From Streptomyces sp. NRRL WC-3605 (GTDB lineage Bacteria > Actinomycetota > Actinomycetes > Streptomycetales > Streptomycetaceae): a stretch of 38,925 bases of DNA. The translations under genes were made by a program, and so were the position numbers. Within the stretch, counting starts at the first letter, position 1, and each line of letters starts with the position of its first letter. A model generated the notes under the pieces. The model had not been told where the DNA came from. It saw only the letters and a program-made list of their open reading frames with translations, and ran no database searches. The stretch spans positions 1 to 38,925 of the forward strand of contig NZ_LLZN01000080.1 of NCBI RefSeq assembly GCF_001509795.1, written 5' to 3'. Below, in pieces: positions 1 to 9,756 of the stretch.

Positions 1-116
1 CCCCCCGCCCGGACGGCGCGCCCCGCGCCCTGCCGGCTTCGCCACCGGCCCCGCTGGCTTCGCCACCGCCCCCGCCGGGTCCCGCCGCCGGGAGAGCCGG
101 GCGGCCGCACCCCCCG

Positions 117-122
117 TAGATT
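117..122 (+). promoter_or_regulatory. Possible -10 box of the PAS/PP2C gene
   Basis: TAGATT fits the actinobacterial TANNNT -10 pattern and lies 41 bases before the ATG at 164. A GGAGAG ribosome-binding site at 153-158 favours that ATG over the in-frame GTG at 149, which would overlap the site. The preceding 116 bases are C-rich, hold two copies of GGCTTCGCCACCG (35-47 and 56-68), and show no gene. No clear -35 was found. Confidence 0.35.
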
Positions 123-163
123 GGTACCGACGGCGATCGCGCTCGGGGGTGCGGAGAGCGCGC

Positions 164-1405
164 ATGACGGCGGACATCGAATTCACGGCCTTCTTCGACG
201 CCACACCGAGCCCGTACCTCGTGCTGGACGCGGACCTGGTGATCCGCTACGTCAACCCGGCCTTTCTGAGGACCACCGGGCGCACCCCGGACGAACTCAT
301 CGGCAAGCCCTTCTTCGACGCCCTGCCGGAGAACCCCGGTGCCCACGCCGAACACGCCGAGGCCACCCTCAGAGCCTCCCTGACGCGTGTCCTGAACAGC
401 GGGAAACCGGACACCCTGGTGCTCCAGCGCTACGACATCCCCGCCCCCGACGCCCCGGACGGCTTCGAGGAGCGCTGGTGGTCCGAGATCCACACCCCGA
501 TCGCCGGACCGGACGGCGCGGTGCGGTGGATCGTCCAGCGCGCCGACGACGTCACCGGGTTCGTCCGCTCCCAGCGTGCCCAGGAGCCGGCCGGCGAACT
601 GACCGACCTGGAGAAGGGCATGGCCGCCGAGCTGTACGTCCGCGCCCGTGAGGTGCACCGGCTGAACCAGGAACTGCGCCAGGCCCACGCCCGGGAACGC
701 CAGATCGGCGTGGCGCTCCAGGAGGCCATGCTCTCGGCCCCCGACCTCGAACTCCACCACGACGACATCGCCGTGCGCTATCTGCCCGCCGCCTCCTCGC
801 TCAACGTCTGCGGCGACTGGTACGACGTCGTCGACCTGCCGCCCGACCGCTACGCCGCCGCCGTCGGGGACGTCGTCGGCCACGGCCTGCACGCCGCCGC
901 CGTCATGGGCATGCTCCGCAGCGCCCTCAGCGCGGTGATCCGGGCCATCCCCAGCCCGGCCCAGGCGCTGGAGGTGCTAGGGCTGTACGCCCGTTCCGTG
1001 GAGGGCGCCACGGCGGCGACCGCCGTCAAGGTCCTCGTCGACACCCGCAGCCGGCTGATCATCTACAGCAACGCCGGGCATCCGCCGCCCGTGCTGCTCC
1101 ACACCGACGGCTCGTTCGAGCTGCTGGACAAGGCGACCGACCCGCCCCTGGGAACCCGCGAGCACCATGTGCCCCGCCCCCAGGCCGGTGTCTCCTACCA
1201 GCCCGGCGACACCCTCGTGCTCTACACCGACGGCCTCATCGAACGCCGCGGGGAGGACATCGACGTCGGCCTGGCCCGGCTGACCACCGCCCTCGCCCAG
1301 GCCGGCGCTCTCGGGGCGGACCGGCTGGCCGACGCGCTGCTCGCCCGGCTCGACGTCGCGGGCGGCTCCTCCGACGACATCGCGCTGATCGTCGTCCGCC
1401 TCTGA
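164..1405 (+). CDS. PAS domain-containing SpoIIE-family (PP2C) serine phosphatase
   Basis: A 413-aa soluble protein. Residues about 5-115 form a PAS sensor domain (PSPYLVLDADLVIRYVNPAF, then a GKPFFDALPENP segment). A helical linker at about 120-185 leads to a PP2C/SpoIIE phosphatase domain. Metal-binding landmarks are visible: CGDWYDVV, then VGDVVGHGLHAA, then LVLYTDGLIERR, and the C-terminal SSDDIALIVV. Streptomyces proteins of this type usually dephosphorylate anti-anti-sigma factors in partner-switching cascades; no anti-sigma kinase or antagonist gene lies nearby, so the partner is unknown. No HATPase kinase domain is fused here, although one often is in this family. The start at 164 is chosen for its ribosome-binding site. 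The Usp gene follows 82 bases downstream on the same strand. The family is certain; the signal sensed by the PAS domain is not known. Confidence 0.9.
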   Translation: MTADIEFTAFFDATPSPYLVLDADLVIRYVNPAFLRTTGRTPDELIGKPFFDALPENPGAHAEHAEATLRASLTRVLNSGKPDTLVLQRYDIPAPDAPDGFEERWWSEIHTPIAGPDGAVRWIVQRADDVTGFVRSQRAQEPAGELTDLEKGMAAELYVRAREVHRLNQELRQAHARERQIGVALQEAMLSAPDLELHHDDIAVRYLPAASSLNVCGDWYDVVDLPPDRYAAAVGDVVGHGLHAAAVMGMLRSALSAVIRAIPSPAQALEVLGLYARSVEGATAATAVKVLVDTRSRLIIYSNAGHPPPVLLHTDGSFELLDKATDPPLGTREHHVPRPQAGVSYQPGDTLVLYTDGLIERRGEDIDVGLARLTTALAQAGALGADRLADALLARLDVAGGSSDDIALIVVRL

Positions 1406-1487
1406 CGCCCCCGGCCGGCCCTGTGGGACTGCGGCGGGCCGCCGTCGGTACGAGGCTGGAGCCGGGCCGTCGAGCCGAGGAGGAGAC

Positions 1488-1946
1488 ATGGCCGAGCAGG
1501 ACGGGACAGCGGACCGGGTGGTGGTCGGGGTGGACGGCTCGGACGCGTCCCGGCAGGCCCTGCGCTGGGCGGTACGGCAGGCGGGGCTCACCGGCGGCGA
1601 GGTGCGGGTGGTCGGTGCCTGGGTCATGCCGGCGTACCACGGGGCGCTCGGCTGGCTGCCGCCGGAGAGCGGCGACGAGGCGGCCCTGGAGGCACGTGCC
1701 CGTGACGAGCTCACCGAGGCGGTCCAGGACACCCTGGGGTCCCGGCCGCCGGTGCAGGTCCGCACCGAGGTGCGCTACGGCGCCCCCGCCGGGGTCCTGG
1801 TCGACGTGTCCCACGAGGCGTCGTTGCTCGTGGTCGGCAGCCGGGGCCGCGGCGGGTTCGCCGGACTGCTCCTCGGGTCGGTGGCGCAGCACTGTGTGCA
1901 GCACGCCGCCTGCCCGGTCGTGGTCGTGCGGGCAGGCGAGCGGTAG
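1488..1946 (+). CDS. Universal stress protein, single UspA domain
   Basis: A 152-aa cytoplasmic UspA-fold protein. It opens with the strand and loop VVVGVDGSDASRQALRWAV and ends with the ATP-binding signature GSRGRGGFAGLLLGSVAQHC followed by the strand CPVVVVRA. The G-x2-G-x9-G-S spacing places it in the ATP-binding class rather than the UspA dimer-only class. A strong GAGGAGGAG Shine-Dalgarno lies just before the ATG. It is one of two Usp genes in the window; the other (13768-14577) has two domains. In actinobacteria such proteins rise under hypoxia, stationary phase or redox stress. The next gene is convergent with a 13-base gap. Confidence 0.93.
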   Translation: MAEQDGTADRVVVGVDGSDASRQALRWAVRQAGLTGGEVRVVGAWVMPAYHGALGWLPPESGDEAALEARARDELTEAVQDTLGSRPPVQVRTEVRYGAPAGVLVDVSHEASLLVVGSRGRGGFAGLLLGSVAQHCVQHAACPVVVVRAGER

Positions 1947-1959
1947 CCGCGGCCGGACG

Positions 1960-2741
1960 TCAGTGGTGCGGGCCGCGGCGGCCGAGCGTCGTCTCACGGG
2001 TGACGCCGGGCCGCGTCCACTGCGCCGCGGGCCGGCTGGCCGGACCCCAGGTGGGGTTGCCGTCGGCGTCCGAGCGCCAGTACCAGCAGGCGTCATGGGC
2101 GGGGGAGCCGCCCTCGGGGTGCTCCTCCCACGCCTCACCGCGCCCGTGGGGCGTCATGTCGAGCAGGGCGAGCGAGTTGTTGGCCGGCTCGTTGCCGCGG
2201 CCCGTCGTCCGGTAGGTCAGGAACGCGCGGTCGCCGTCGCGCAGATAGGCGGTGAGATAGCCCATCGCGCCGCCGACCGGCTCGTCCAGACCGCGCACCG
2301 AGTACCAGGGCTGCGTGTACCCCATGAAGTCCGTGAAGGCGGCCACCTCGTCCCACGGGCCGGTGGTCACGATGGCGAAGGAGACGCCGCGGCGTTCAGG
2401 TACACGGCGTCCCTCATGTGCCAGGCGGCCGTCGTGCAGCCCTCGCACTGGCCCTGGTGCGGGGCGCCGTCGTACCACATGTGCTTGTAGACGAGGAGTT
2501 CGTCACGGCCCTCGAACAGGTCGAGGAACGGGACCGGGCCGGCGGGTCCGACGACCTCGGCCGTGCCGTCGAACTCCACCATCGGCAGCCGGCGCCGGTC
2601 GGCCGCGAGGGCGTCACCCGCACGGGTGTGCGCCTTCTCCCGGACCAGGAGCTCGTCCCGGGCCTTCTGCCAGGTGGCCATGTCGACGACGGGCGGGCGG
2701 CCGGACAGCGAGGTGTCCGGGTCACGGGGAGCGGTGGTCAT
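1960..2741 (-). pseudogene. DUF899 thioredoxin-like protein, frameshifted
   Basis: Two overlapping minus-strand reading frames together encode one DUF899 protein of about 260 aa. The N-terminal part (start 2741, ribosome-binding GGAGG at about 2748-2752) runs through VDMATWQKARDELLVREKAH and the family hallmark YKHMWYDGAPHQGQCEGCT up to the residues VYLNA, then falls out of frame. The C-terminal part picks up at GVSFAIVTTGPWDEVAAF and continues to the stop at 1960. The family consensus at the joint is LNARGVSF; the sequence reads GCC-GCG-GCG where GCC-CGC-GGC is expected, so one base is missing near 2389-2393. It could be a real inactivating mutation or a homopolymer sequencing error. DUF899 proteins have a thioredoxin-like fold of unsettled function. 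The alternative start ATG at 2744 sits too close to the Shine-Dalgarno. Confidence 0.82.
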
Positions 2742-2780
2742 CATTTCCTCCGGGATCGGTGCGTCGGTGCGTGGGCAGTG

Positions 2781-2796
2781 CGCCGTGCGCACGGCG
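2781..2796. promoter_or_regulatory. 16-bp perfect palindrome in a divergent promoter region
   Basis: CGCCGTGCGCACGGCG is its own reverse complement. It lies in the 240-base gap between the DUF899 pseudogene start (2741) and the GH15 operon start (2982). It could be an operator for a dimeric repressor; a spacer-less palindrome is less favourable as a hairpin. In such GC-rich DNA chance cannot be excluded. Confidence 0.3.
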
Positions 2797-2981
2797 TCAC
2801 AGGACAGACCGCCGCGGCGCCCGGAACTCATCGCACCCGGCCGGACGAAACACGCCTTGCACCGGACGGCCCCCGGACGTCACCGGAAAGGCGGCACCGG
2901 CCGCCCGGCCGCCGCGGGACCCGGCACGATCGGCATGAGGGCCCCGCGTCCTCGACGCCGACGCCGTGGAGGCGAACCCGC

Positions 2982-4808
2982 ATGCACGACCCCGACCCAC
3001 CGTTCCGGCCGGTCCGCCGGCGCGACGGCTGCCTGCCGCTGGAGGACCTCGGACTCATCGGTGACGGCACGACCGCCGCCCTCGTCGGCGTCGACGGCTC
3101 CATCCCCTGGCTCTGCCTGCCCCGCTTCGACTCGGAGCCCGTCCTGTGCGGCCTGCTGGACCACGCCCGGGGCGGCCACTTCACCCTCGTACCCGACGAC
3201 CTCGTGGAGGCGCGGCAGTACTACGTTCCGGACACCGGCGTCCTGGTCACCGAACTGCGCGGCCCCACCGGGCTCGTCCAGGTCACCGACGCGCTGGCGC
3301 TGCGGTCCGGCGCCGACCTCACCGACGACGTGCCGGCCGCCCGCGGCGAGCTCGTCCGCTCGGCACGGGTGCTGGCCGGGCACGTCCGGCTGCGCGCCGA
3401 ACTGGCGCCCCGCGGCGGCGCCCGGACCCGGGCGGTGTTCAGCGGACTCGAGGTGCTGCCCGCCGGGCGCCCCGACCTGCGGCTGCACCTGCGCTCCAAC
3501 CGTCCGCTCGACGGCCTGCGCACCGTCCACGACCTGCGGCAGGGCGACCGGCTCGACGTCGTCCTGTCCTGGGGGCGCTTCCACCGGCACCACCGGTTCG
3601 ACGCGGAGGCGATGCTGCGGGCCACCACCGACGCATGGCACCGCTGGACGCGCCACCTCGCCTACGACGGCCCGGAGGAACGCCTGGTACGGCGCTCCGC
3701 GATCACGCTGAAACTCTGCGACGACTGGGCGCACGGCTCACTCGTCGCCGCCCCCACGTCCTCCCTGCCCGCCCCGATCGGCGGCATCCGGAACTGGGAC
3801 TACCGCTACGCCTGGATCCGCGACGCCGCCTACGCCGTGTTCGCCCTGCGCCGCATCGGCTTCGGCGGCGAGGCCGACGCCTTCCTCGGCTGGGTCCTCG
3901 ACGCCTTCGAGGACACCGGACGGTCCCGCATCATGTACGACCTGCGAGGCGGACCGGTGCCCGACGAGGTCGTGGACGCCGCCCTGGAGGGGTACCGGGG
4001 GTCCGCCCCGGTGCGCTGGGGCAACGGCGCCGCCGACCAGCGTCAGCACGACGTGTACGGCGAGATCCTGGACTGCGCCCACCAGTGGCTGCGCGCCGGC
4101 GGTGAGATCCAGCCGGCGCTGTGGGCGAGCCTGGCCGGTCTCGCGGACACCGCCGAGCAGGCGTGGCGCCACCCCGACCAGGGGATCTGGGAGGTGCGCA
4201 GCGAGGGCCGCGTGTTCACCTACTCGGCCGGGCTCTGCCAGGTCGCCCTGGACCGGGCCGCGCGGATCGGTGAACACCTCGGACTGCCCGGCCCCGTCAC
4301 CGTCTGGCGGGCGGCTGCGGAACGGTTGCGGCAGCTCGTCCTGGACTCCTGGGACCCCGGGGCGCGGACCCTCAGCGCGCACCTGGACGGCGGCGGGATC
4401 CTCGACGCCAGTCTCCTCGCCCTGCCGCTGCGCGAGGTCGTGCCGGCCGGCCACCCCCGGATGACGGCGACCACGACCGCGATCGCCGAGCGCCTGTCGG
4501 CCGGCGGCGGTCTGCTGTACCGCTATCTTCACGACGAGTCACCCGACGGGCTCGCCGGGGACGAGGGCGCGTTCGTGCTGTGCAGCTTCTGGCTGGTGGA
4601 CAACCTCGTCGCACAGGGCAGGATCGAGGAGGCGGAGGACCTCTACGCCTCGCTGTGCGCCCGGGCGAGCCCGCTGGGGCTGCTGTCGGAACAGATCGAT
4701 CCCACGACAGGAGAGTTCATGGGGAACTTCCCGCAGGCGTTCAGCCACATCGGGGTCGTCGCGAGCGGTGTGAACCTGGCCCGGGCGAGGGCGGGCACCC
4801 GGCGATGA
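2982..4808 (+). CDS. Glycoside hydrolase family 15 protein (glucoamylase/trehalase-like)
   Basis: A 608-aa protein with no signal peptide, so it probably acts in the cytoplasm. The N-terminal part (about 15-250) is the beta-sandwich domain beginning LPLEDLGLIGDGTTAALVG. The (alpha/alpha)6 barrel follows, with GGIRNWDYRYAWIRDA near residue 271. The probable general acid is E404 in the GIWEVR motif and the probable base is E570 in LLSEQIDP, followed by GNFPQAFSHIGV. Bacterial members release glucose from alpha-glucans, or in mycobacteria hydrolyse trehalose; sequence alone does not decide between them. The ATG at 2982 is chosen because GGAGGCG lies eight bases before it. It overlaps the next gene by ATGA (4805-4808), so translation is coupled, and it heads an operon with a dehydrogenase and gluconokinase, suggesting release of glucose for oxidation. 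Confidence 0.92.
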   Translation: MHDPDPPFRPVRRRDGCLPLEDLGLIGDGTTAALVGVDGSIPWLCLPRFDSEPVLCGLLDHARGGHFTLVPDDLVEARQYYVPDTGVLVTELRGPTGLVQVTDALALRSGADLTDDVPAARGELVRSARVLAGHVRLRAELAPRGGARTRAVFSGLEVLPAGRPDLRLHLRSNRPLDGLRTVHDLRQGDRLDVVLSWGRFHRHHRFDAEAMLRATTDAWHRWTRHLAYDGPEERLVRRSAITLKLCDDWAHGSLVAAPTSSLPAPIGGIRNWDYRYAWIRDAAYAVFALRRIGFGGEADAFLGWVLDAFEDTGRSRIMYDLRGGPVPDEVVDAALEGYRGSAPVRWGNGAADQRQHDVYGEILDCAHQWLRAGGEIQPALWASLAGLADTAEQAWRHPDQGIWEVRSEGRVFTYSAGLCQVALDRAARIGEHLGLPGPVTVWRAAAERLRQLVLDSWDPGARTLSAHLDGGGILDASLLALPLREVVPAGHPRMTATTTAIAERLSAGGGLLYRYLHDESPDGLAGDEGAFVLCSFWLVDNLVAQGRIEEAEDLYASLCARASPLGLLSEQIDPTTGEFMGNFPQAFSHIGVVASGVNLARARAGTRR

Positions 4809-6154
4809 TCAAACGGCTGGCCGTCTTCGGTGCCACGGGCGACCTCACCGCCCGTTTCCTGCTGCCCGCGCTGGCCGCCCTGCGGGGCGCGGGCCACCTC
4901 GGCGACGACCTGGACCTGGTCTGCGCCGGGCGCCAGTCCTGGAGCACCGCGCGCTACCGGGAGTGGGCGGCGGAGCGGCTCGGCCCCGAGCGGTCCCCGG
5001 ACGAGGAGGCCGTGGTGGCGTCGGCCCGCTACGTGCGGTGCGACGTCACCGACCCCGCCGAGGTCGCCGCCGCCCTCGACGGGGACGGGCCCGTCGCCGT
5101 CTATCTGGCGCTGCCCCCGGCGGTGTTCCCCGCGGCGGTCGTCGCGCTGCACGACGCCGGACTGCCGGAGGGCAGCCGGATCGTCCTGGAGAAGCCGTTC
5201 GGCGAGGACCTGGCCGGAGCGCGGGAGCTGAACCGGCTGCTCGCCGGGCTGGTGCCGGAAGAGGCGGTGTTCCGCGTCGACCACTTCCTGGCCATGACGA
5301 CGGTGCAGAACGTCCTCGGCAGCCGGCTGACCAACCGGGTGCTGGAGCCGCTGTGGAACAGCACGCACATCGCCGAGGTCGAGATCGTCTGGGACGAGTC
5401 CCTCGCCCTGGAGGGCCGGGCCGGCTACTACGACCACGTCGGCGCCCTCAAGGACATGATCCAGAACCATCTGCTGCAACTGCTGTGCCTGGTCGCCATG
5501 GAACCGCCGATCACCCTCGGCGAGCGCGACCTGCGGGACCGCAAGGTCGACGTGCTGCGCTCGGTGCGGCCGCTGACCGACGAGGACGCCGTGCGCCGCA
5601 CCCGCCGCGCACGCTACCTGCCGGGCCGGATCGGCGACCGGGACATCCCCGCCTACGCCGACGAGGAGGGCGTCGACCCGGCGCGCCGCACCGAGACCTT
5701 CGCCGAGGTGGAACTGGAGATCGACAACTGGCGGTGGGCCGGGTGCGTCTTCCGGCTGCGCAGCGGCAAGGCGCTGGGCACGAACCGCAAGGAGGTGGCC
5801 GTCCGCTTCCGCTCCGTACCCCATCTGCCGTTCGGCCACGGCGAGACGGCCCTGCCGAACGTGCTCCGCTTCCAGCTCGAACCCGAAGGGCTCACCCTGG
5901 TCCTGACGGGCACCGGCTCACCCACCCACGAGTTCACCCCGCTCTCGCTCACCGCCCGGATGGACCCGCCGCCCCTGCCCGCCTACGGCAGGGTCCTGCT
6001 GGACGTGCTCACGGGCGACCCGGCCCTGTCGATCCGCGCGGACGAGGCGGAGGAGGCGTGGCGGGTCGTCGAGCCCGTGCTGTCCGCGTGGCGCGATGAC
6101 CGCGTGCCGCTGGAGGAGTACCCGGCCGGCTCCGACGGCCCGCCCGCCCGGTGA
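4805..6154 (+). CDS. Glucose-6-phosphate dehydrogenase family protein, variant substrate motif
   Basis: A 449-aa protein, somewhat short for the family (about 480-510). The N-terminal Rossmann motif is FGATGDLTAR (residues 8-17), and EKPFGEDL carries the conserved K130. The catalytic base is probably H222 in the motif KDMIQNHLLQ, and K322 in RSGKAL is kept. The diagnostic RIDHYLGKE motif reads RVDHFLAMT (R157-T165): the His remains (H160), but the Tyr and Lys that help hold the substrate phosphate in the Leuconostoc enzyme are Phe161 and Met164. This may mean weaker binding of glucose 6-phosphate or a different substrate. It is translationally coupled at both ends: ATGA with GH15 upstream and GTGA with gluconokinase downstream. 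No opcA or 6-phosphogluconolactonase gene is present. Family membership is certain; the exact substrate is open. Confidence 0.88.
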   Translation: MIKRLAVFGATGDLTARFLLPALAALRGAGHLGDDLDLVCAGRQSWSTARYREWAAERLGPERSPDEEAVVASARYVRCDVTDPAEVAAALDGDGPVAVYLALPPAVFPAAVVALHDAGLPEGSRIVLEKPFGEDLAGARELNRLLAGLVPEEAVFRVDHFLAMTTVQNVLGSRLTNRVLEPLWNSTHIAEVEIVWDESLALEGRAGYYDHVGALKDMIQNHLLQLLCLVAMEPPITLGERDLRDRKVDVLRSVRPLTDEDAVRRTRRARYLPGRIGDRDIPAYADEEGVDPARRTETFAEVELEIDNWRWAGCVFRLRSGKALGTNRKEVAVRFRSVPHLPFGHGETALPNVLRFQLEPEGLTLVLTGTGSPTHEFTPLSLTARMDPPPLPAYGRVLLDVLTGDPALSIRADEAEEAWRVVEPVLSAWRDDRVPLEEYPAGSDGPPAR

Positions 6155-6663
6155 CAGTGCGCGACGCCCGCCGCCCCTGCGTCGTGGTCATGGGGGTGTC
6201 CGGGACGGGCAAGTCCACGGTGGGCCGGCTGCTGGCCGCACGCCTCCAGGTCCCCTTCGCGGACGCCGACGACCTGCATCCGCCGGCCAACATCGCCAAG
6301 ATGTCGGCGGGCGACCCCCTCGACGACGCGGACCGCCTGCCCTGGCTGGAGAGCGTCGGCCGGCTGCTGTACGCGCACGAGACCGCCGGCACGGGCGCCG
6401 TCGTCAGCTGCTCCGCGCTCAGACGCCGCTACCGGGACGTCCTGCGCGCGGCCTGCCCGAGCGTCTTCTTCCTGCATCTCACCGGTGACCCGCGGCTGCT
6501 CGCGGAGCGCGTCGGGCGGCGGAGCGGCCACTTCATGCCCCCCGGGCTGCTCGCCTCGCAACTGCGGACGCTGGAACCCCTGGAGCCGGACGAGCAGGGC
6601 GCACGACTCGACGTGACGTCCCCTGCCGAGGAGGTCGCCGCCAGGGCGGCACGGCTGCTGTGA
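6151..6663 (+). CDS. gntK: Gluconokinase
   Basis: A 170-aa P-loop kinase of the GntK family, phosphorylating D-gluconate to 6-phosphogluconate with ATP. The Walker A motif is GVSGTGKST near residue 16-24. It is followed by the family landmarks ADADDLHPPANIAKMSAGDPL and DADRLPWLESVG, then SCSALRRRYRDVLR, the HLTGDPRLLAERV lid segment and SGHFMPPGLLASQLRTLEPL. The length is normal. The GTG start overlaps the dehydrogenase stop (GTGA, 6151-6154), making it the last gene of the operon. Its presence implies that free gluconate, not only 6-phosphogluconolactone, is formed or imported; no gluconate permease is seen nearby. The following gene is convergent, 45 bases away, with no clear terminator hairpin. 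Confidence 0.93.
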   Translation: MTVRDARRPCVVVMGVSGTGKSTVGRLLAARLQVPFADADDLHPPANIAKMSAGDPLDDADRLPWLESVGRLLYAHETAGTGAVVSCSALRRRYRDVLRAACPSVFFLHLTGDPRLLAERVGRRSGHFMPPGLLASQLRTLEPLEPDEQGARLDVTSPAEEVAARAARLL

Positions 6664-6708
6664 AGAGACGATCACGCCCTGGGAACAAGCCGGTTGGGGG
6701 CGGAACGG

Positions 6709-7179
6709 TCAGTCGGCCCGCCCCAGGGAGACCACGACCGCGCTCTCCGAGCCGCCCGGTGTGTGGTAGTGCACCGTGTCGCCCGGTTCATGGCCCAGCA
6801 GGGCCCGGCCGAGCGGGCTGTCGACGGTGACCAGCGAACCGTCCGAGCCCACGGTCGTCTCCCCGACCTGGAACGTCTCCTGGGAGCCGTCGGTGAACCG
6901 CACGGTGACCGTGCTGCCCACGTCCACGCGGTCGTCCCGCGGCGGGCCCGCCGTGTCGGCGGTGTCCAGCCGCGCCGTGAGCTCCGTGATCCTGGCGTCG
7001 ATCCGGCGCAGGTCGTTCGCGCGCTGCAACTCGTCGGCCGCGTCGGCGAGGTCGCCGACCGAGGCGTCCGAGTCCCTGAGGGTCGAGGCGACGGTGTCGC
7101 GCTCCGTGCGCAGCCGTGACAGCTCCTGCTCCACGGCCTGACGAGCGGTGCTGCGGGTCGGCGCGGGTTGGCTGGACAT
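6709..7179 (-). CDS. GreA/GreB-family transcription factor paralogue
   Basis: A 156-aa protein with an N-terminal antiparallel coiled coil (about 10-75) and a C-terminal FKBP-like domain (about 85-152: VDVGSTVTVRFTDGSQETFQ, then SPLGRALLGHEPGDTVHYHT). Gre factors enter the RNA polymerase secondary channel and stimulate transcript cleavage through acidic residues at the coiled-coil tip. Here the tip reads GDLADAADEL where GreA has GDLSENAEY: the first acid is D43, and the second is Asp46 instead of Glu. Housekeeping GreA is normally encoded elsewhere, so this is probably a specialised paralogue. AGGAG precedes the ATG. The gene stands alone between convergent gntK and co-directional pgm. Confidence 0.82.
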   Translation of the reverse strand: MSSQPAPTRSTARQAVEQELSRLRTERDTVASTLRDSDASVGDLADAADELQRANDLRRIDARITELTARLDTADTAGPPRDDRVDVGSTVTVRFTDGSQETFQVGETTVGSDGSLVTVDSPLGRALLGHEPGDTVHYHTPGGSESAVVVSLGRAD

Positions 7180-7204
7180 GCCTGCTCCTGGGGCCGGAGA
7201 CGAT

Positions 7205-7223
7205 GTGTCCCTATTTTAGACAC
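7205..7223 (-). promoter_or_regulatory. Inverted repeat over a possible -10 box of the Gre-like gene
   Basis: GTGTC (7205-7209) and GACAC (7219-7223) form an inverted repeat with a 9-base AT-rich centre, unusual in this GC-rich DNA. On the minus strand the centre contains TAAAAT (7218-7213), a good -10 box about 34 bases before the ATG at 7179. The arrangement suggests a promoter whose -10 is covered by an operator. No convincing -35 was found. Confidence 0.42.
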
Positions 7224-7292
7224 TTCGCCGGATCCTGACCCGTCCGAGCCTGAGGTCCCCCGAGCCCGCGCCGCTCCGGCGGCTCCCGCCCG

Positions 7293-8933
<1,641 letters not shown>

Positions 8934-9077
8934 GTCCTGCTCCTTACGCACACGTCGTCCGTTGGGTACGCCCCCATTGTCCCCCGCCCGTCGCGGCGGG
9001 ACGCGCACCGGGCGCCCGTTGTGGCGTGTACCCGGCCGGTGCGACCATGCACTCCGGCGACGGAAGGGGACGACGAC

Positions 9078-9722
9078 GTGAGCCATGACGACCGACGGCC
9101 GCCCGCGGCGGTGCTGTTCGACGCACTGGGCACGGAGTACGAGAAGGCCTTCGCGCACGCTCCAGCGCACCTGTCCGCGCTGGAGTGGCTGACCGGGCAG
9201 CTGCCGCCGGACGGCGGACACGTCCTCGACGTGGGCAGCGGCACCGGACGGCCCACGGCCGCGGTGCTCGTGGCCGCGGGCCACTCCGTGCTCGGCGTCG
9301 ACGTCTCCCCGGTCATGGTCGACCTGGCCACCCGTCAGGTGCCGGGCGCCGAGTTCCGCCACGCCGACATCCGCGAACTCCCGCTGGAGGAGCGCTCCTT
9401 CGACGGGGTGTGCGTGTTCTTCTCGCTGCTCCAGATGTCCCGCGCCGACCAGACGGCGCTGATGCGGCGGCTGGCCTCCACGCTGAAGCCGGGCGGGCAC
9501 CTGGTGCTGGCCACGGTGCCCGCAGACGTGGAGGATTTCGAGGTGGTCTTCATGGGCCGGGCGATCCGCGCGACCAGCTTCCCGGAGGACGGCGTGCTCG
9601 CCCTGGCCCGGGACGCAGGACTGACGGTGCTGTCCACGCAGACCGCGCTCTTCACCCCCGACCACCCGGACGCCGGCCCCGAGCCCCACCTCTTCCTGCG
9701 CTGCCGCCGCGACGGCGCCTGA
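9078..9722 (+). CDS. Class I SAM-dependent methyltransferase
   Basis: A 214-aa protein with the Rossmann-type methyltransferase fold. Motif I is [17 protein letters not shown] (about residues 47-63), followed by [13 protein letters not shown] for the ribose-binding acid. The [19 protein letters not shown] segment is typical of methyltransf_11/25 proteins, and [13 protein letters not shown] is the post-motif III strand. The substrate cannot be told; small-molecule targets are usual. The GTG at 9078 follows GGAAGGGGA. It is divergent from pgm with a 144-base gap and convergent with the PhzF gene, from which a strong hairpin overlapping its own stop codon separates it. Confidence 0.85.
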   Translation: MSHDDRRPPAAVLFDALGTEYEKAFAHAPAHLSALEWLTGQLPPDGGHVLDVGSGTGRPTAAVLVAAGHSVLGVDVSPVMVDLATRQVPGAEFRHADIRELPLEERSFDGVCVFFSLLQMSRADQTALMRRLASTLKPGGHLVLATVPADVEDFEVVFMGRAIRATSFPEDGVLALARDAGLTVLSTQTALFTPDHPDAGPEPHLFLRCRRDGA

Positions 9723-9746
9723 AGGCTGTTCTGCGACAGCCTTCAG
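9719..9746. terminator. Bidirectional hairpin terminator
   Basis: CTGAAGGCTGT (9719-9729) pairs perfectly with ACAGCCTTCAG (9736-9746), an 11-bp stem with a six-base loop. The stem includes the TGA stop of the methyltransferase and ends 11 bases before the stop of the convergent PhzF gene, so it can serve both. There is no U-tract, as is common for Streptomyces terminators. Confidence 0.8.
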
Positions 9747-9756
9747 CCCCGCCGGG

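Noticed and set aside
1432..1444. CGGCGG-G-CCGCCG inverted repeat after the phosphatase gene as a terminator
   Set aside because: The full pairing would leave a one-base loop; with a realistic loop only four pairs remain.
4643..5839. A minus-strand open frame of about 398 codons opposite the dehydrogenase
   Set aside because: The plus strand carries unmistakable G6PDH motifs across the whole span; the opposite frame is compositional shadow.
4805..6154. Giving the dehydrogenase the symbol zwf
   Set aside because: The substrate-phosphate motif is altered, so the activity implied by the symbol is not secure.
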